A DNA stretch of 53,260 nucleotides from the NCBI GenBank assembly GCA_003225215.1, contig QIBC01000008.1:253-53512 (forward strand), read 5' to 3'. Below the pieces are notes generated by a model. The model saw only the letters and a list, made by a program, of their open reading frames with translations. It made no database searches and had not been told where the DNA came from. The position numbers were made by a program, and so were the translations under genes. The DNA is from Acidobacteriota bacterium. GTDB taxonomy: Bacteria > Acidobacteriota > Terriglobia > Terriglobales > Acidobacteriaceae. This document shows positions 9,036 to 17,741 of this stretch, one piece after another; the stretch's first letter is position 1; every line of letters begins with the position of its first letter.

Positions 9036-9191
9036 TTAAGCAGAGCGCATTTCGGCACAGCGCGGACAAATGCGCGGCAACCCGCAGTTCTCAAGCGATT
9101 CTTTCCCGTCGCACATGAAAGAACCGCCGCAATCCTCACACAGATGTGTGTGTGTGCTTCGCGTAAGAACTGTTGGTTCAGCCTCATTCAT
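9036..9191 (-). CDS. Small zinc-ribbon protein (zf-trcl-like), 51 residues
   Basis: A short minus-strand frame that is easy to miss. It reads MNEAEPTVLTRSTHTHL, then CEDCGGSF (C18, C21), then GKESLENCGLPRICPRCAE (C42, C45). Two CxxC knuckles about 20 residues apart, with a Phe after the first, an acidic centre and GLPRICPRC at the end, match the layout of the small zinc-ribbon domain CxxCG-x-F...E...G-x-P-x-CxxCR. No Shine-Dalgarno sequence is obvious; the ATG at 9191 overlaps another ATG in a different frame. Convergent with the cold-shock gene. Role unknown, possibly nucleic-acid binding. Confidence 0.65.
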   Translation of the reverse strand: MNEAEPTVLTRSTHTHLCEDCGGSFMCDGKESLENCGLPRICPRCAEMRSA

Positions 9192-9341
9192 GGCAGAAGG
9201 GACGGCCTGGACTGCGTCATTCTACGAAATATCGCGCAGTTCAGGGCCCTCCTCTGTTGGTTCCCTTTTGCTCTAGGGGGCAACGAGGAAGAAAGCGACG
9301 TAATTGTCGGTATGCGTGTCGCAAAAAGTAACGGGGCTATA

Positions 9342-9584
9342 TCAGGGACCCAGTTCAGCAAGCTGGCGATCTAGTTCGGCTAGTGCGGCCTCCAGCATCT
9401 GACGATGTGTTGGGTTGGTGACGGAGCTCAGCTGCGATTGGATGTTTTTGCGAGAAAGCAAAAGGCCGTCGCGTTTGCGGCGACCTTCCATCTCTTGTGG
9501 GCTAAGTGTCTGATTTTGTGCGGGCTCTCGTCTTGCTTCTGCCTGTTGTTCCTCGACCGATTTGCTTTCGAAACCTCTCGCCAT
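9342..9584 (-). CDS. Hypothetical 80-residue charged protein
   Basis: Unrecognised. The protein is highly charged and predicted helical: an Glu/Gln/Arg-rich first half (EEQQAEARREPAQ) and a leucine-heptad-like second half (MLEAALAELDRQLAEL) that could form a short coiled coil. No signal peptide, membrane segment or cysteine is seen. It starts 9 bp after the stop of the S55 peptidase gene on the same strand, so it is probably the second gene of that operon. Confidence 0.65.
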   Translation of the reverse strand: MARGFESKSVEEQQAEARREPAQNQTLSPQEMEGRRKRDGLLLSRKNIQSQLSSVTNPTHRQMLEAALAELDRQLAELGP

Positions 9585-9593
9585 AGGTCCAGA

Positions 9594-11402
9594 TTACTTG
9601 ATTTGCACGGTGAGCACCTGCGCGCCTGAGACTACGTAGTCCATCGGCGTGGAGGTTTCATTAACTGCGGACTCGCCGCTTACGTACATGTCCTGGCCGC
9701 CGCGCATGCCTTGCATTACGTTCATCACGGATAAAGGCAGCGTTGGCATGACTTTGTCTTCAACCATAGCCTCAGGATTTGCTTCGAGCAGGGAGACGTA
9801 CAAGTTATTGTTTGCGTGCTCTTTGTTGAGCAGATCGATGGTGGATCCGAGCTGCAGGGTGCGCCCGAAAGTTGTGGGGAGTTTACGGCTGCGGTCGAGG
9901 GTTTCGCTGTCGCTGACCAGGATCCGCAGTTGGCCTTTGGGAACTGAGGTCGGAATCTTTACCGGAATCTGGCGCACGATGGGATCGCCGCGGTACGGGC
10001 GGAGAACCGCTTCGATCGTGATTTCGTCTCCCGGCCGCGCCTCAGTGACGTCGGTGCGGGCGGTTTCGAGGTGCGCTGCGCGGCGCTCCGGAGTCACGTC
10101 GAAGTTGAGATTCACGCCTTCAATCCCAGGCGTGGTGTAGGGGTTCTCGAAGATGCGTCCGAAGTGGTCACCGAGATTGAGAGCGGCGAGCACGGAACTC
10201 GGGGCTGCATCGTTGGAGCTGAACATGTTGTGCATGTGCACGGAGGGGAATCCGTTGACGGCGATGTCGCCGTTCATGCGGTACGTAACCTGATCGCCGT
10301 ATTGATTCTGCGACTGGAGAGCCTGATACACCGCGGTCATCATGATCAGCGGCGTGAGTTTCGCGTTGTTCAGCACCGAAAAGTTCATCTGTTTCGGCTT
10401 GCTGCCACCGTGAATGGTGACCGTTACGGGAATCATTTTGGAGGCTTCGCCGAAGCGTCCGAGGATGCCGCTGTGGCGGTCCTGCACGAAGGTGCCGATC
10501 TCGTCGGCTGTATTGACGATCTTGTACGCGTAATACGGCGAGGCCAGCGTCGCGATGACATTGGCTTTGGTCATCGGCATGTCGACCATGCCGTACTGCG
10601 TAAGCGGGTGACCGCAGGCAAGCAGGCGTTGGGGATCGATGTATGTGACCGTGCAGGTGGCAGCGATATCGAGGTCGCCGCTCACAAGCACTGCGCTTAC
10701 GGCCGATCCGGGCTCGATGGGCTCAGGCTGATGCTCGCTGGTTGCCGATCCTACTCCCATAACGGGAACCAGGCCGGCTTGGGCAAACTGCGATGAAAAC
10801 TGGCGAATCGTGTTTTCGCTGAAACCGCTGAAGACGAACGGGGCATCGATGGGCTGCATCAGCGAGGCGAAGTTCTTGACATCGTTGTCTACGGGAACAT
10901 CGCTTCCTACGGAGGTCTTGCCAATCGCCTTCGGTACGCGAGCTGCGCTCATGGGCTCGGGCTGCGTGCGATCCAGAGCGTCGATCTCGAGCATCTCTTC
11001 GATCGGCGTAATGCCGCAGATCGGCTCCTTGGAAAATTGGCCGATGCGATACGAGATGGCGCCCACCAGCTTGCCGTCGATGTACACCGGACTGCCGCTC
11101 ATGCCGGCGACCACGCCGGTGTATTCCACCTTTTCGCCGCGCAGACGCGCGAGGATCAGGTCGCTCTTGGGACCATTGAGGTTGGGAAGAATGCCGAGGA
11201 CTTCAACGTCCATGGACTCGGGCTTCACTCCCTCGAAGACCGTGTAGGCAACACCGCGCATGCCCCGGTGGATCTCGCTCACCTTCAGGATCTCGGGAGC
11301 TACACGAGGCTGTGCGACGGGAGTTGCTGACTGGGCAACCGCCGCAATGCACACAAAAATTAACGGGGAGATCCGGCCGAGGAAGGAGAAAATACTCTTC
11401 AT
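9594..11402 (-). CDS. Secreted SpoIVB-like S55-family serine peptidase domain protein
   Basis: I place the start at ATG 11402, at the head of a signal peptide (MKSIFSFLGRISPLIFVCIAAVAQS); an upstream in-frame start at 11510 would bury it. In the 602-residue product, GVVAGMSGSPVYIDGKLVGA (about 97-115) is the serine nucleophile motif of S55 peptidases. A histidine motif LLACGHPLTQYG (H265) lies about 160 residues later. In SpoIVB the histidine motif precedes the serine motif, so the order here looks reversed. The remainder is beta-rich with no further recognised domain. Predicted periplasmic or secreted processing protease. It is divergent from the VWFA gene, with a shared 170-bp promoter region, and followed by the 80-residue gene. 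Confidence 0.85.
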   Translation of the reverse strand: MKSIFSFLGRISPLIFVCIAAVAQSATPVAQPRVAPEILKVSEIHRGMRGVAYTVFEGVKPESMDVEVLGILPNLNGPKSDLILARLRGEKVEYTGVVAGMSGSPVYIDGKLVGAISYRIGQFSKEPICGITPIEEMLEIDALDRTQPEPMSAARVPKAIGKTSVGSDVPVDNDVKNFASLMQPIDAPFVFSGFSENTIRQFSSQFAQAGLVPVMGVGSATSEHQPEPIEPGSAVSAVLVSGDLDIAATCTVTYIDPQRLLACGHPLTQYGMVDMPMTKANVIATLASPYYAYKIVNTADEIGTFVQDRHSGILGRFGEASKMIPVTVTIHGGSKPKQMNFSVLNNAKLTPLIMMTAVYQALQSQNQYGDQVTYRMNGDIAVNGFPSVHMHNMFSSNDAAPSSVLAALNLGDHFGRIFENPYTTPGIEGVNLNFDVTPERRAAHLETARTDVTEARPGDEITIEAVLRPYRGDPIVRQIPVKIPTSVPKGQLRILVSDSETLDRSRKLPTTFGRTLQLGSTIDLLNKEHANNNLYVSLLEANPEAMVEDKVMPTLPLSVMNVMQGMRGGQDMYVSGESAVNETSTPMDYVVSGAQVLTVQIK

Positions 11403-11572
11403 ACGTGACCTGCGAACGACCCGGCAACGGGGGATGGATGGGCGGGGACAGTTTGGTCCATAAGGGCTCAAACACGCCGATTCCAAGATGGTTTCCGAGT
11501 AGTTAGGCATCTATACTAATACAGAGACTCGGCCCGGCAATACACTAAAGAGGCCGTAGGAAGGCACAGGAA

Positions 11573-12757
11573 ATGTCCCTTAGCGGTACTAAGGCAGGGC
11601 ACTCATGGTTCCCCAGAGTCGTGATCGTTGGCTTGTTCGGCCTTGCATTTGCAACATTCGCCAGCCCAGCACAGAATTCGCAAAGCTCATCGCAAACCCC
11701 GCAGACCCAGGCCCCGCCGGAAGCCGGTGGACCGTCGGGTGATATCGGGCCAATGGCGGTGCCAAAGAAGAAGCCGGAGGACGAAAAACCGGTAGAGCGG
11801 GCTCCGAAGGTGAAGAATCCGGAAGAAATCGGCACTTTTTCCCTGAAAGTTGACGTGCCGCTGGTGAACCTGCCGATCAACGTTGTCACCAACAACGGAC
11901 AGTTCATTCCTGGACTCAGGCAGGAGAACTTCAAGGTCCTGGAAGACGGCGTTCCCCAGAAGATCGACACCTTTGCCCAGCAGAACGACAAGCCACTCAC
12001 CGCCGTAATGCTGATCGAGTTCGCCTCAAACAGCTACGCCTTCATGTATGACGCCCTGAATGCCGCGTACTCCTTTACCGGTCAACTGAAGAAGGAAGAT
12101 TGGATCGCGGTTGAATCCTATGACATGCAGACTCACCTGCTCGTGGACTTTACCCAGGACAAGAATCAAGTCATGGGCGCACTAGGACAGTTGCGGATTC
12201 CAGGGTTTAGTGAAACCAACCTCTTCGACGCGCTCTACGACACCATCGATCGCCTTGAAGGAGTAGAAGGGCAGAAGTACATCGTCCTCATTTGCAATGG
12301 AATCGATACCTTCAGCAAGCTGAATTACGATAAGGTGCTCAAAAAGCTCCAGGGCTCTAAGAACATCACCATCTTCTGCATCGGCACTGGCCAGGCACTG
12401 CGGTTGTACCTGGAAGGGCACGGATACATGGGTCCGCTGGCCAACCTCGACTTTCTGCAAGCCGACAATCAGCTCCGAACCTTCGCCAAGATGACCGGAG
12501 GTCGCGCCTACTTCCCACGATTCCAGGCGGAGTTCCCTGAAGACTTTGCCGATATCGCGGCAGATATCCGCAATCAGTATGTGATCTCATACCGTCCCAG
12601 CAACACGAAACAGGACGGCAGTTGGCGGAAAGTGAAGGTCGAGTTGGTGGATCCGCAGAATGGCCAGCCGCTGATTGTGCAGGATCAGCATCGCAAGAAG
12701 TTGAAATACGAAGTGATCGCGCGCGATGGGTATAAGGCGAAGAACACAGTGGAGTGA
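11573..12757 (+). CDS. VWFA-related acidobacterial domain protein, secreted
   Basis: A signal peptide (residues about 13-33) is followed by a Gln/Pro-rich stretch, then the segment FSLKVDVPLVNLPINVVTN and the EDGVPQKI motif that typically precede the von Willebrand A domain in this acidobacterial family. The A-domain spans roughly 140-350 and ends with DIRNQYVISYRPSN, a strong family signature. The usual metal-binding DxSxS motif is replaced by IEFASNSYAF, so canonical divalent-metal-dependent ligand binding may be lost. Predicted extracytoplasmic protein-protein interaction. The ATG at 11573 follows AGGCACAGGAA. Confidence 0.9.
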   Translation: MSLSGTKAGHSWFPRVVIVGLFGLAFATFASPAQNSQSSSQTPQTQAPPEAGGPSGDIGPMAVPKKKPEDEKPVERAPKVKNPEEIGTFSLKVDVPLVNLPINVVTNNGQFIPGLRQENFKVLEDGVPQKIDTFAQQNDKPLTAVMLIEFASNSYAFMYDALNAAYSFTGQLKKEDWIAVESYDMQTHLLVDFTQDKNQVMGALGQLRIPGFSETNLFDALYDTIDRLEGVEGQKYIVLICNGIDTFSKLNYDKVLKKLQGSKNITIFCIGTGQALRLYLEGHGYMGPLANLDFLQADNQLRTFAKMTGGRAYFPRFQAEFPEDFADIAADIRNQYVISYRPSNTKQDGSWRKVKVELVDPQNGQPLIVQDQHRKKLKYEVIARDGYKAKNTVE

Positions 12758-12762
12758 AGTTA

Positions 12763-12903
12763 TCGGGTGATCGGGCCATCGGGTGATCGGGTGAAGTGAA
12801 AACCCAGCGCTGGCTCATTTGTAATTTCGCTGTGCGTGATCTCGTGATTGAAATCGCAAAATCACCAAGTCACCCGATTCTTACTTCTCCCGATCACCCG
12901 ATT
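12763..12903. repeat. Inverted repeat built from ATCGGGTGA units
   Basis: Tandem copies of ATCGGGTGATCGGG occur at about 12763-12795, and the reverse complement (CACCCGATT, CGATCACCCGATT) occurs at about 12868-12903. The right arm runs past the stop codon of the ZIP transporter gene. The same unit recurs in front of era at about 38985-39019, so it is a dispersed family. Confidence 0.75.
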
Positions 12904-13628
12904 CCTCTGAACCAATAGTCCATCACCAGCAGCACCGCTACTCCCACAAAAACTAGCAGCGCAACCTTGATCCCGGGCTCCTTGTTCACTTCGGGAATCA
13001 GATCCGATGCTGCTACATAGAGCGTCACACCTGTGGATAAAGGCAGTCCGACATGCAACATTGGCGATAACACGCGCATAGTGAGCACACCCAGAAGAGT
13101 GGAGGCTCCCAAGATCACCGAAGAAATGAAAGCCATGCGGCGCGAGCGGCCGCTGGCGAGCATCACCGATCCGACGGTGAATCCTTCGGGAATTTTGTGC
13201 AAGAACACCGCGAGAAAGATCAGCCAGCCCAACCAATTCGAAATCAGGAAACCTGAAGCGATCGCAATGCCGTCAAAGAACGTGTGCACGATCAGTCCGA
13301 GTAATACGGAATAACTTTTGTGCGAGTGGAGAAATTCGCCTTCGTGCGTCTCTTCGCCGAAGTGGAAGTGCAGGGTAAGCGTGTGCTCGAAGAAGTGAAC
13401 GACAAAATACCCGAGCATGATGAAGAGTGGGGCCCGTGCAGGCGCAAGGCGAAGGCTCTCGGGAAACATCTCGACCAGTGCCGTGGCAAGCATGAATCCC
13501 GAGCCTACGGCCATGAAGTAGCGCAGATAGCGCCGCTCCCAGTGGCGCTGAATGATGATCAGTCCACCGACGCCGTCAGCGAGCGCCGCCGTTAGTCCGA
13601 GGATGATAGTGAGCGCCAGCGGAGACAT
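12894..13628 (-). CDS. ZIP-family divalent metal transporter
   Basis: Integral membrane transporter of 244 residues with seven to eight hydrophobic segments, importing Zn2+, Fe2+ or similar ions. The family's metal-site helices are clear: VHTFFDGIAIASG and FLHKIPEGFTVGSVM hold the conserved His, Asp/Glu and Gly residues of TM4 and TM5. A His-rich cytoplasmic loop (HFHFGEETHEGEFLHSHKS) lies between the third and fourth segments, as in most ZIPs. The metal cannot be told from sequence. The ATG at 13628 begins directly at the first membrane helix. No regulator is adjacent. Confidence 0.92.
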   Translation of the reverse strand: MSPLALTIILGLTAALADGVGGLIIIQRHWERRYLRYFMAVGSGFMLATALVEMFPESLRLAPARAPLFIMLGYFVVHFFEHTLTLHFHFGEETHEGEFLHSHKSYSVLLGLIVHTFFDGIAIASGFLISNWLGWLIFLAVFLHKIPEGFTVGSVMLASGRSRRMAFISSVILGASTLLGVLTMRVLSPMLHVGLPLSTGVTLYVAASDLIPEVNKEPGIKVALLVFVGVAVLLVMDYWFRGIG

Positions 13629-13700
13629 TTCAGGGTGTTAACGTGGATCCGGCCGCCCTCGGCTGGGTTTTGGTCGCGCGCAGGTCAATAGCCGCCACCT

Positions 13701-14783
13701 TCACCCGCTGTGCCGGATGTGCATTACGTCGCCGTCCTGCACGATATAGTCTTTGCCCTCGAGCCGCAACGTGCCCCGCGAGCGTGCATTTGGTTCCGAT
13801 CCGGCATCGAGGAGCTGATCCCAGTGGATGGTTTCCGCGCGGATGAAATGCTTCTCGAGATCGGAATGGATCGCTCCAGCAGCGGCTTGTGCTCGTGATC
13901 CGCGCTCGATCGTCCATGCGCGGCATTCGTCTTCGCCGACGGTGAAGAATGAAATCAGGCCAAGCAGCTCGTAGCTCTTGCGGATCAGGCGCACCAGCCC
14001 ACTCTCGGTGAGTCCGTAGCTGGCGAGGAATTCGCCGGCTTCGTCGTCGGCCATCTCGGCCAACTCCGCCTCAACTCTCCCGCAGATTGCAGTCACGGCC
14101 GCGTTCGGACGCGAAGAGTATTCGATCAAGTTGTACTTTGTTGGCGCCTTCTCCAAATCCTCGCCGAGTGTCGTGCTCTCGTTGACGTTGAGAGCATACA
14201 GGATGGATTTCTGGCTGAGAAACATGAACCCGCGAATGCGCTTCTTGTCCTCGGCTGACATCTCCATCTCGCGCAACGGACGCTCAGATTCCAGATGTGT
14301 CTTGGCGCGCTTGAGCAAATCGAACTCGCGTTCAAGCTCTGCGGTTTTCATCTTCTTGAGGTCTTTTTCGAGACGCTCCAGACGCTTCTCAATCTGCCCA
14401 AGATCGTTCACTACCAGATCGAAATCGACGTTTTTTGCGTCGCGCAAAGGATCTACTTCGCCAACGTGTGGAATGGAAGGCTCATCGAACGCCCGCAGCA
14501 CGTGAATCAGCGCGTCGACCGTCCGCAGATTATTTGCGTATGCAGACTCCTTCAACGCTTCCTGGCCAATGGCAGCTACATCGGAGTATTCAATCGTGGC
14601 GTGCACCAGCTTTTTGGGATTGTAGAGAGACGATAGCTTGTCCAACCGCTCATCGGGAACCTTCGCCATGCCGAGATGAGCTTCACGCGGATTGTGTCCA
14701 CGCTCGCCGACATGGGCTTTGGTAAGGATTTTGAACAGCGATGTCTTGCCCACTTGAGGCAGGCCGATAATGCCAGTCTTCAT
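13701..14783 (-). CDS. ychF: Redox-regulated ATPase YchF/OLA1 (Obg-family P-loop)
   Basis: A 360-residue protein with the P-loop GLPQVGKTS at residues 7-15, a long coiled-coil insertion (about 125-180, KRLERLEKDLKKMKTAELERE) and a C-terminal TGS domain ending KDYIVQDGDVMHIRH. The G4 position reads NVNE rather than NKxD, the change that makes YchF prefer ATP over GTP. Family members bind ribosomes and respond to oxidative stress. Length and architecture are standard. It appears to stand alone, divergent from nothing close; the TonB receptor gene follows on the same strand about 75 bp upstream. Confidence 0.97.
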   Translation of the reverse strand: MKTGIIGLPQVGKTSLFKILTKAHVGERGHNPREAHLGMAKVPDERLDKLSSLYNPKKLVHATIEYSDVAAIGQEALKESAYANNLRTVDALIHVLRAFDEPSIPHVGEVDPLRDAKNVDFDLVVNDLGQIEKRLERLEKDLKKMKTAELEREFDLLKRAKTHLESERPLREMEMSAEDKKRIRGFMFLSQKSILYALNVNESTTLGEDLEKAPTKYNLIEYSSRPNAAVTAICGRVEAELAEMADDEAGEFLASYGLTESGLVRLIRKSYELLGLISFFTVGEDECRAWTIERGSRAQAAAGAIHSDLEKHFIRAETIHWDQLLDAGSEPNARSRGTLRLEGKDYIVQDGDVMHIRHSG

Positions 14784-14858
14784 GAATCCGGAATCCTACA
14801 GCGCTGAAAATTAGTGAGAACGGAATTTTCTATCTTAGCAGTGTGGTGCGTTGAACGT

Positions 14859-17201
14859 TTAGTGGCGGAGATGCAATTGCACTCCTGCTCTTGCAACCAA
14901 TGGCGAGCCGAGCGTGACCACGTTTGTGCGCGCGACCATGTAGTGATCGTTGAGCAGATTCTCCGCTGCCGCATAGAAATCAGCATAGGAGTTCAGCCGA
15001 CGGGAAACGAAAATGTCGAGCTTGAAATAGGGATCCAGCGTCAACGTATTGCGATCGTCATCGAAGACTGAGCTGTTGCTGCGTCCCTGAAAGGCAACTG
15101 TAACGAAGTGAGCATTGCTGTATCGCGCCTGAAAGGTGAACTCATGGCGCGGCACCTCTGGAATCCGCAATCCAACCAGCGACTGGTCGGTGGGAAAGGA
15201 AGTCACGACGGCGTCGACGAATTGGTATTGCGCCGATATGTCGATCCATTTCACTATCGCCCAGTCTGCTTGTGCTTCGACTCCCTGTGCCCGAGTACTG
15301 CCGAGGTTCTGTCGCTGCCTGGTGACGAGGGCCGGCGTGGTGCTCAGAGTTACGTTGGCGATCGGCCGGTCCACGGTTGCCCAAAAGTATCCTTGGCGCA
15401 AACTCAGTTTGCCATTGAACAACTTCTCGGTTGGGCCAAGTTCCCAGCCAGTCAAACGTTCCGAGCGTAGTAGCGGATTAGCGGTTGTGAGCGAATTCCC
15501 TAATCGGAACGAACGATACAACTCGTTGAGCGTTGGAGACCGGAACGATCTATAGCCCGAGCCTTTTAACGCAATGTGATCGTTCATCCGGAAAGTGGTT
15601 GCCAACTTCGGATTCCACGCGGTTTCCGACCGATCAGCAAACCGTATTGGCACAGTAACGCCCGCGGGTAACGTTATGGTTTGGCTGAATCCGCTCACGG
15701 GTTGCCAGTCATCGAAACGGATGACTCCGGTTACAAGCCAGCGCCCAGTAATGCGTGCGATGTCTTCGGCAAAGACGCCGGTGGTGCGGATGATTCCGCC
15801 TGCGTTTACCAGGCTCGAAGGCCTGCCTGCCGTAAAGATTTCATCGTCGCTTTCGCCAGTCACGTGGGCAAACTCAGCGCCGGCAAGGACGGTGTTCCAT
15901 CCCAATGAGCGCGAGTATTGAGCACTTAGACCGAACTGCCGTGATGGTACCTGCTGCACGCGTGCCAGCGTCTCACTGTTGCGGTCCGCGGCTACAGACG
16001 CGAATGTTTGGTGATAGCTCTCGGTCCCCCCGTATCCACGCACCTGCAACAGCGAATTGGATGAGCCCTCGAGGTCGAGTCCAGTAACAGCCTGCCAGGC
16101 ACGCGTGCGATTCACTTCAATGATCGTCCCATTATGGCGCGAGTCGTCGTATCCTAGAGCCCTCAGAAAGAAGCGAGATCGCTGCAAGAGTTGTCGTTGA
16201 ATCTGCACTTGACCGTTGCGATGCAGGGAATTGGCAGGATTATCTACAGCTCCACGTTGCGAGAACTCGACGGGAATGTATCCATCGGTGCGAAAGTACT
16301 CTGCCGCACCAGAGGCCAACCACTTGCCGAAACTGTGCCCAAGATAGCCGGAGGCGTTAGGCGTTCGTTCATTGCCGTAGGAGAAATCGAGGCTAGCATC
16401 AGTTCCCTCCGGTGTTCTCGTCAATAATTGAGCGACGCCGCTAAGAGCTTGCCCGCCGTAAAGATCAGAAGCGCCACCGCGCACAATTTCGGCGCTCTCG
16501 AGCGACTCGCGAGGTATCTGACTCCAGTTCACCCAACCACCGAACGGATCGGTAATCGGTACGCCATCGAGCAGCACCAGTGCGCGACTGGCTCCACTCG
16601 ATCCCATCCCGCGCATCGATACGCCCTGCGTGGTGGGATTCGAAGTGCGACTGCTATTGCGGCGAAACTCATCAAATCCCGCAACCTGGCGTAGCACATC
16701 GTCAACTTCAAGCGCACCGCTGGCGTGGATTTTGGCTGCGTTCAGAATCTGAACGCTCTGCGGAGCTTCATCCGCAGACAACGCCGTGCGTGAGGCTGTG
16801 ACTTCAATCTCCGTGCTGACTGTCTCTGGTTGGAGGATTATGACGAGCTCTTCGTCGCGAATACCTTCCGGGATCGTGCGGCGTGTTAGGGCAAATCCAT
16901 TCGCCGACACCGAGATTTCCAACTTGTCGTTGCTGAAGTTCCTGAATTTGAATGTGCCATCCGATCCCGTAGTCGCAGAGAGCTCTGAGGATCCTTGCCT
17001 GAGAGTGACTGTGGCGTTGCGAATCGTTGCGTGAGAGCTGTCTTCGACGGTCCCGCGAATCAGCCGCGGCGACGGCGATTGTCCCATGCAGAGACAGGTC
17101 CAACTAAGCCAAAGAATAATCAAGGCCTCGTATTTGAATCGAGGACCCCGGGGACAAATTGGATCATCTGCTCGCACCGTGTCCCGAATAGGATGAGCCA
17201 T
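14859..17201 (-). CDS. TonB-dependent outer-membrane receptor with carboxypeptidase-regulatory domain
   Basis: The frame is open to 17567, but that extension overlaps the DUF4149 gene. I prefer the ATG at 17201, just before a signal sequence (YEALIILWLSWTCLCMGQ). The order is: CarboxypepD_reg-like beta-sandwich (GTVEDSSHATIRNATVTL), TonB-box-like EIEVTASRT, plug domain (DDVLRQVAGF; RALVLLDGVPITDPFGGWVN), then a long beta-barrel ending AENLLNDHYMVARTN and LHLRH. About 780 residues. It imports a ligand such as a siderophore, cobalamin or glycan, using TonB-ExbBD energy; no ligand clue is present. The leading regulatory domain is typical of acidobacterial receptors. Confidence 0.92.
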   Translation of the reverse strand: MAHPIRDTVRADDPICPRGPRFKYEALIILWLSWTCLCMGQSPSPRLIRGTVEDSSHATIRNATVTLRQGSSELSATTGSDGTFKFRNFSNDKLEISVSANGFALTRRTIPEGIRDEELVIILQPETVSTEIEVTASRTALSADEAPQSVQILNAAKIHASGALEVDDVLRQVAGFDEFRRNSSRTSNPTTQGVSMRGMGSSGASRALVLLDGVPITDPFGGWVNWSQIPRESLESAEIVRGGASDLYGGQALSGVAQLLTRTPEGTDASLDFSYGNERTPNASGYLGHSFGKWLASGAAEYFRTDGYIPVEFSQRGAVDNPANSLHRNGQVQIQRQLLQRSRFFLRALGYDDSRHNGTIIEVNRTRAWQAVTGLDLEGSSNSLLQVRGYGGTESYHQTFASVAADRNSETLARVQQVPSRQFGLSAQYSRSLGWNTVLAGAEFAHVTGESDDEIFTAGRPSSLVNAGGIIRTTGVFAEDIARITGRWLVTGVIRFDDWQPVSGFSQTITLPAGVTVPIRFADRSETAWNPKLATTFRMNDHIALKGSGYRSFRSPTLNELYRSFRLGNSLTTANPLLRSERLTGWELGPTEKLFNGKLSLRQGYFWATVDRPIANVTLSTTPALVTRQRQNLGSTRAQGVEAQADWAIVKWIDISAQYQFVDAVVTSFPTDQSLVGLRIPEVPRHEFTFQARYSNAHFVTVAFQGRSNSSVFDDDRNTLTLDPYFKLDIFVSRRLNSYADFYAAAENLLNDHYMVARTNVVTLGSPLVARAGVQLHLRH

Positions 17202-17272
17202 CCAGCAACTCAAGATGTAACTAGAACACCACCAGAGCACCACGATTGTCGAGTGGTTGACGAAAGTATGCG

Positions 17273-17740
17273 CTATTCGCGTGGTTCGCGAGATAGGAGT
17301 GCGACCACGCCAATGCCCGCCAGGAGCACAATTCCTTCCAGAACTACCGACGTCTGATGCAGCCGATCGAATGTTGCCCGACCTGCATCTTGGGGAGGAA
17401 GCGCGTGAATCGGGCCGCCGACCGCAGCGCGGATCCGTTCCATTTGCGGGGTGATTCTGAACTGAGAGAAACCTGTGCACAGGAGCATCAAGCCCACGAG
17501 CACGCGCAAAGCTGTTGCCTGCCTGAATCTCCCGAGAAATGTCGCGGCGAGAAGGATCACTCCGCAAATCAAACCGATTTGGTGGAGTGCTCCCAAGGAT
17601 CTACTTACTACTGTCCCTGCGATTTCCTGCGCGGGCAGAACTGAAAAAACCGTCGGTGCCACGACGAACGAAAAGAAGACGATGCTGCCGATCCAAACCA
17701 GGAGGGAGAGAATCACCAGGAAGCGAGCCAAGGACTGCAT
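17273..17740 (-). CDS. DUF4149 family membrane protein (TMEM205-like)
   Basis: 155 residues with four predicted membrane helices: ARFLVILSLLVWIGSIVFFSFVVAP, GLICGVILLAATFL, ALRVLVGLMLLCTGF and VVLEGIVLLAGIGVVALL. The layout and the first-helix GSIVFFSFVVAPTVF segment match DUF4149 proteins. Function is unknown. The gene starts one base after the stop of the MoxR gene, so the two are almost certainly co-transcribed and probably coupled. Confidence 0.85.
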   Translation of the reverse strand: MQSLARFLVILSLLVWIGSIVFFSFVVAPTVFSVLPAQEIAGTVVSRSLGALHQIGLICGVILLAATFLGRFRQATALRVLVGLMLLCTGFSQFRITPQMERIRAAVGGPIHALPPQDAGRATFDRLHQTSVVLEGIVLLAGIGVVALLSREPRE

Positions 17741-17741
17741 C

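Noticed and set aside
17202-17567. N-terminal extension of the TonB receptor
   Set aside because: It overlaps the DUF4149 gene in another frame, has Arg/Ser-rich noise composition and would hide the signal peptide.
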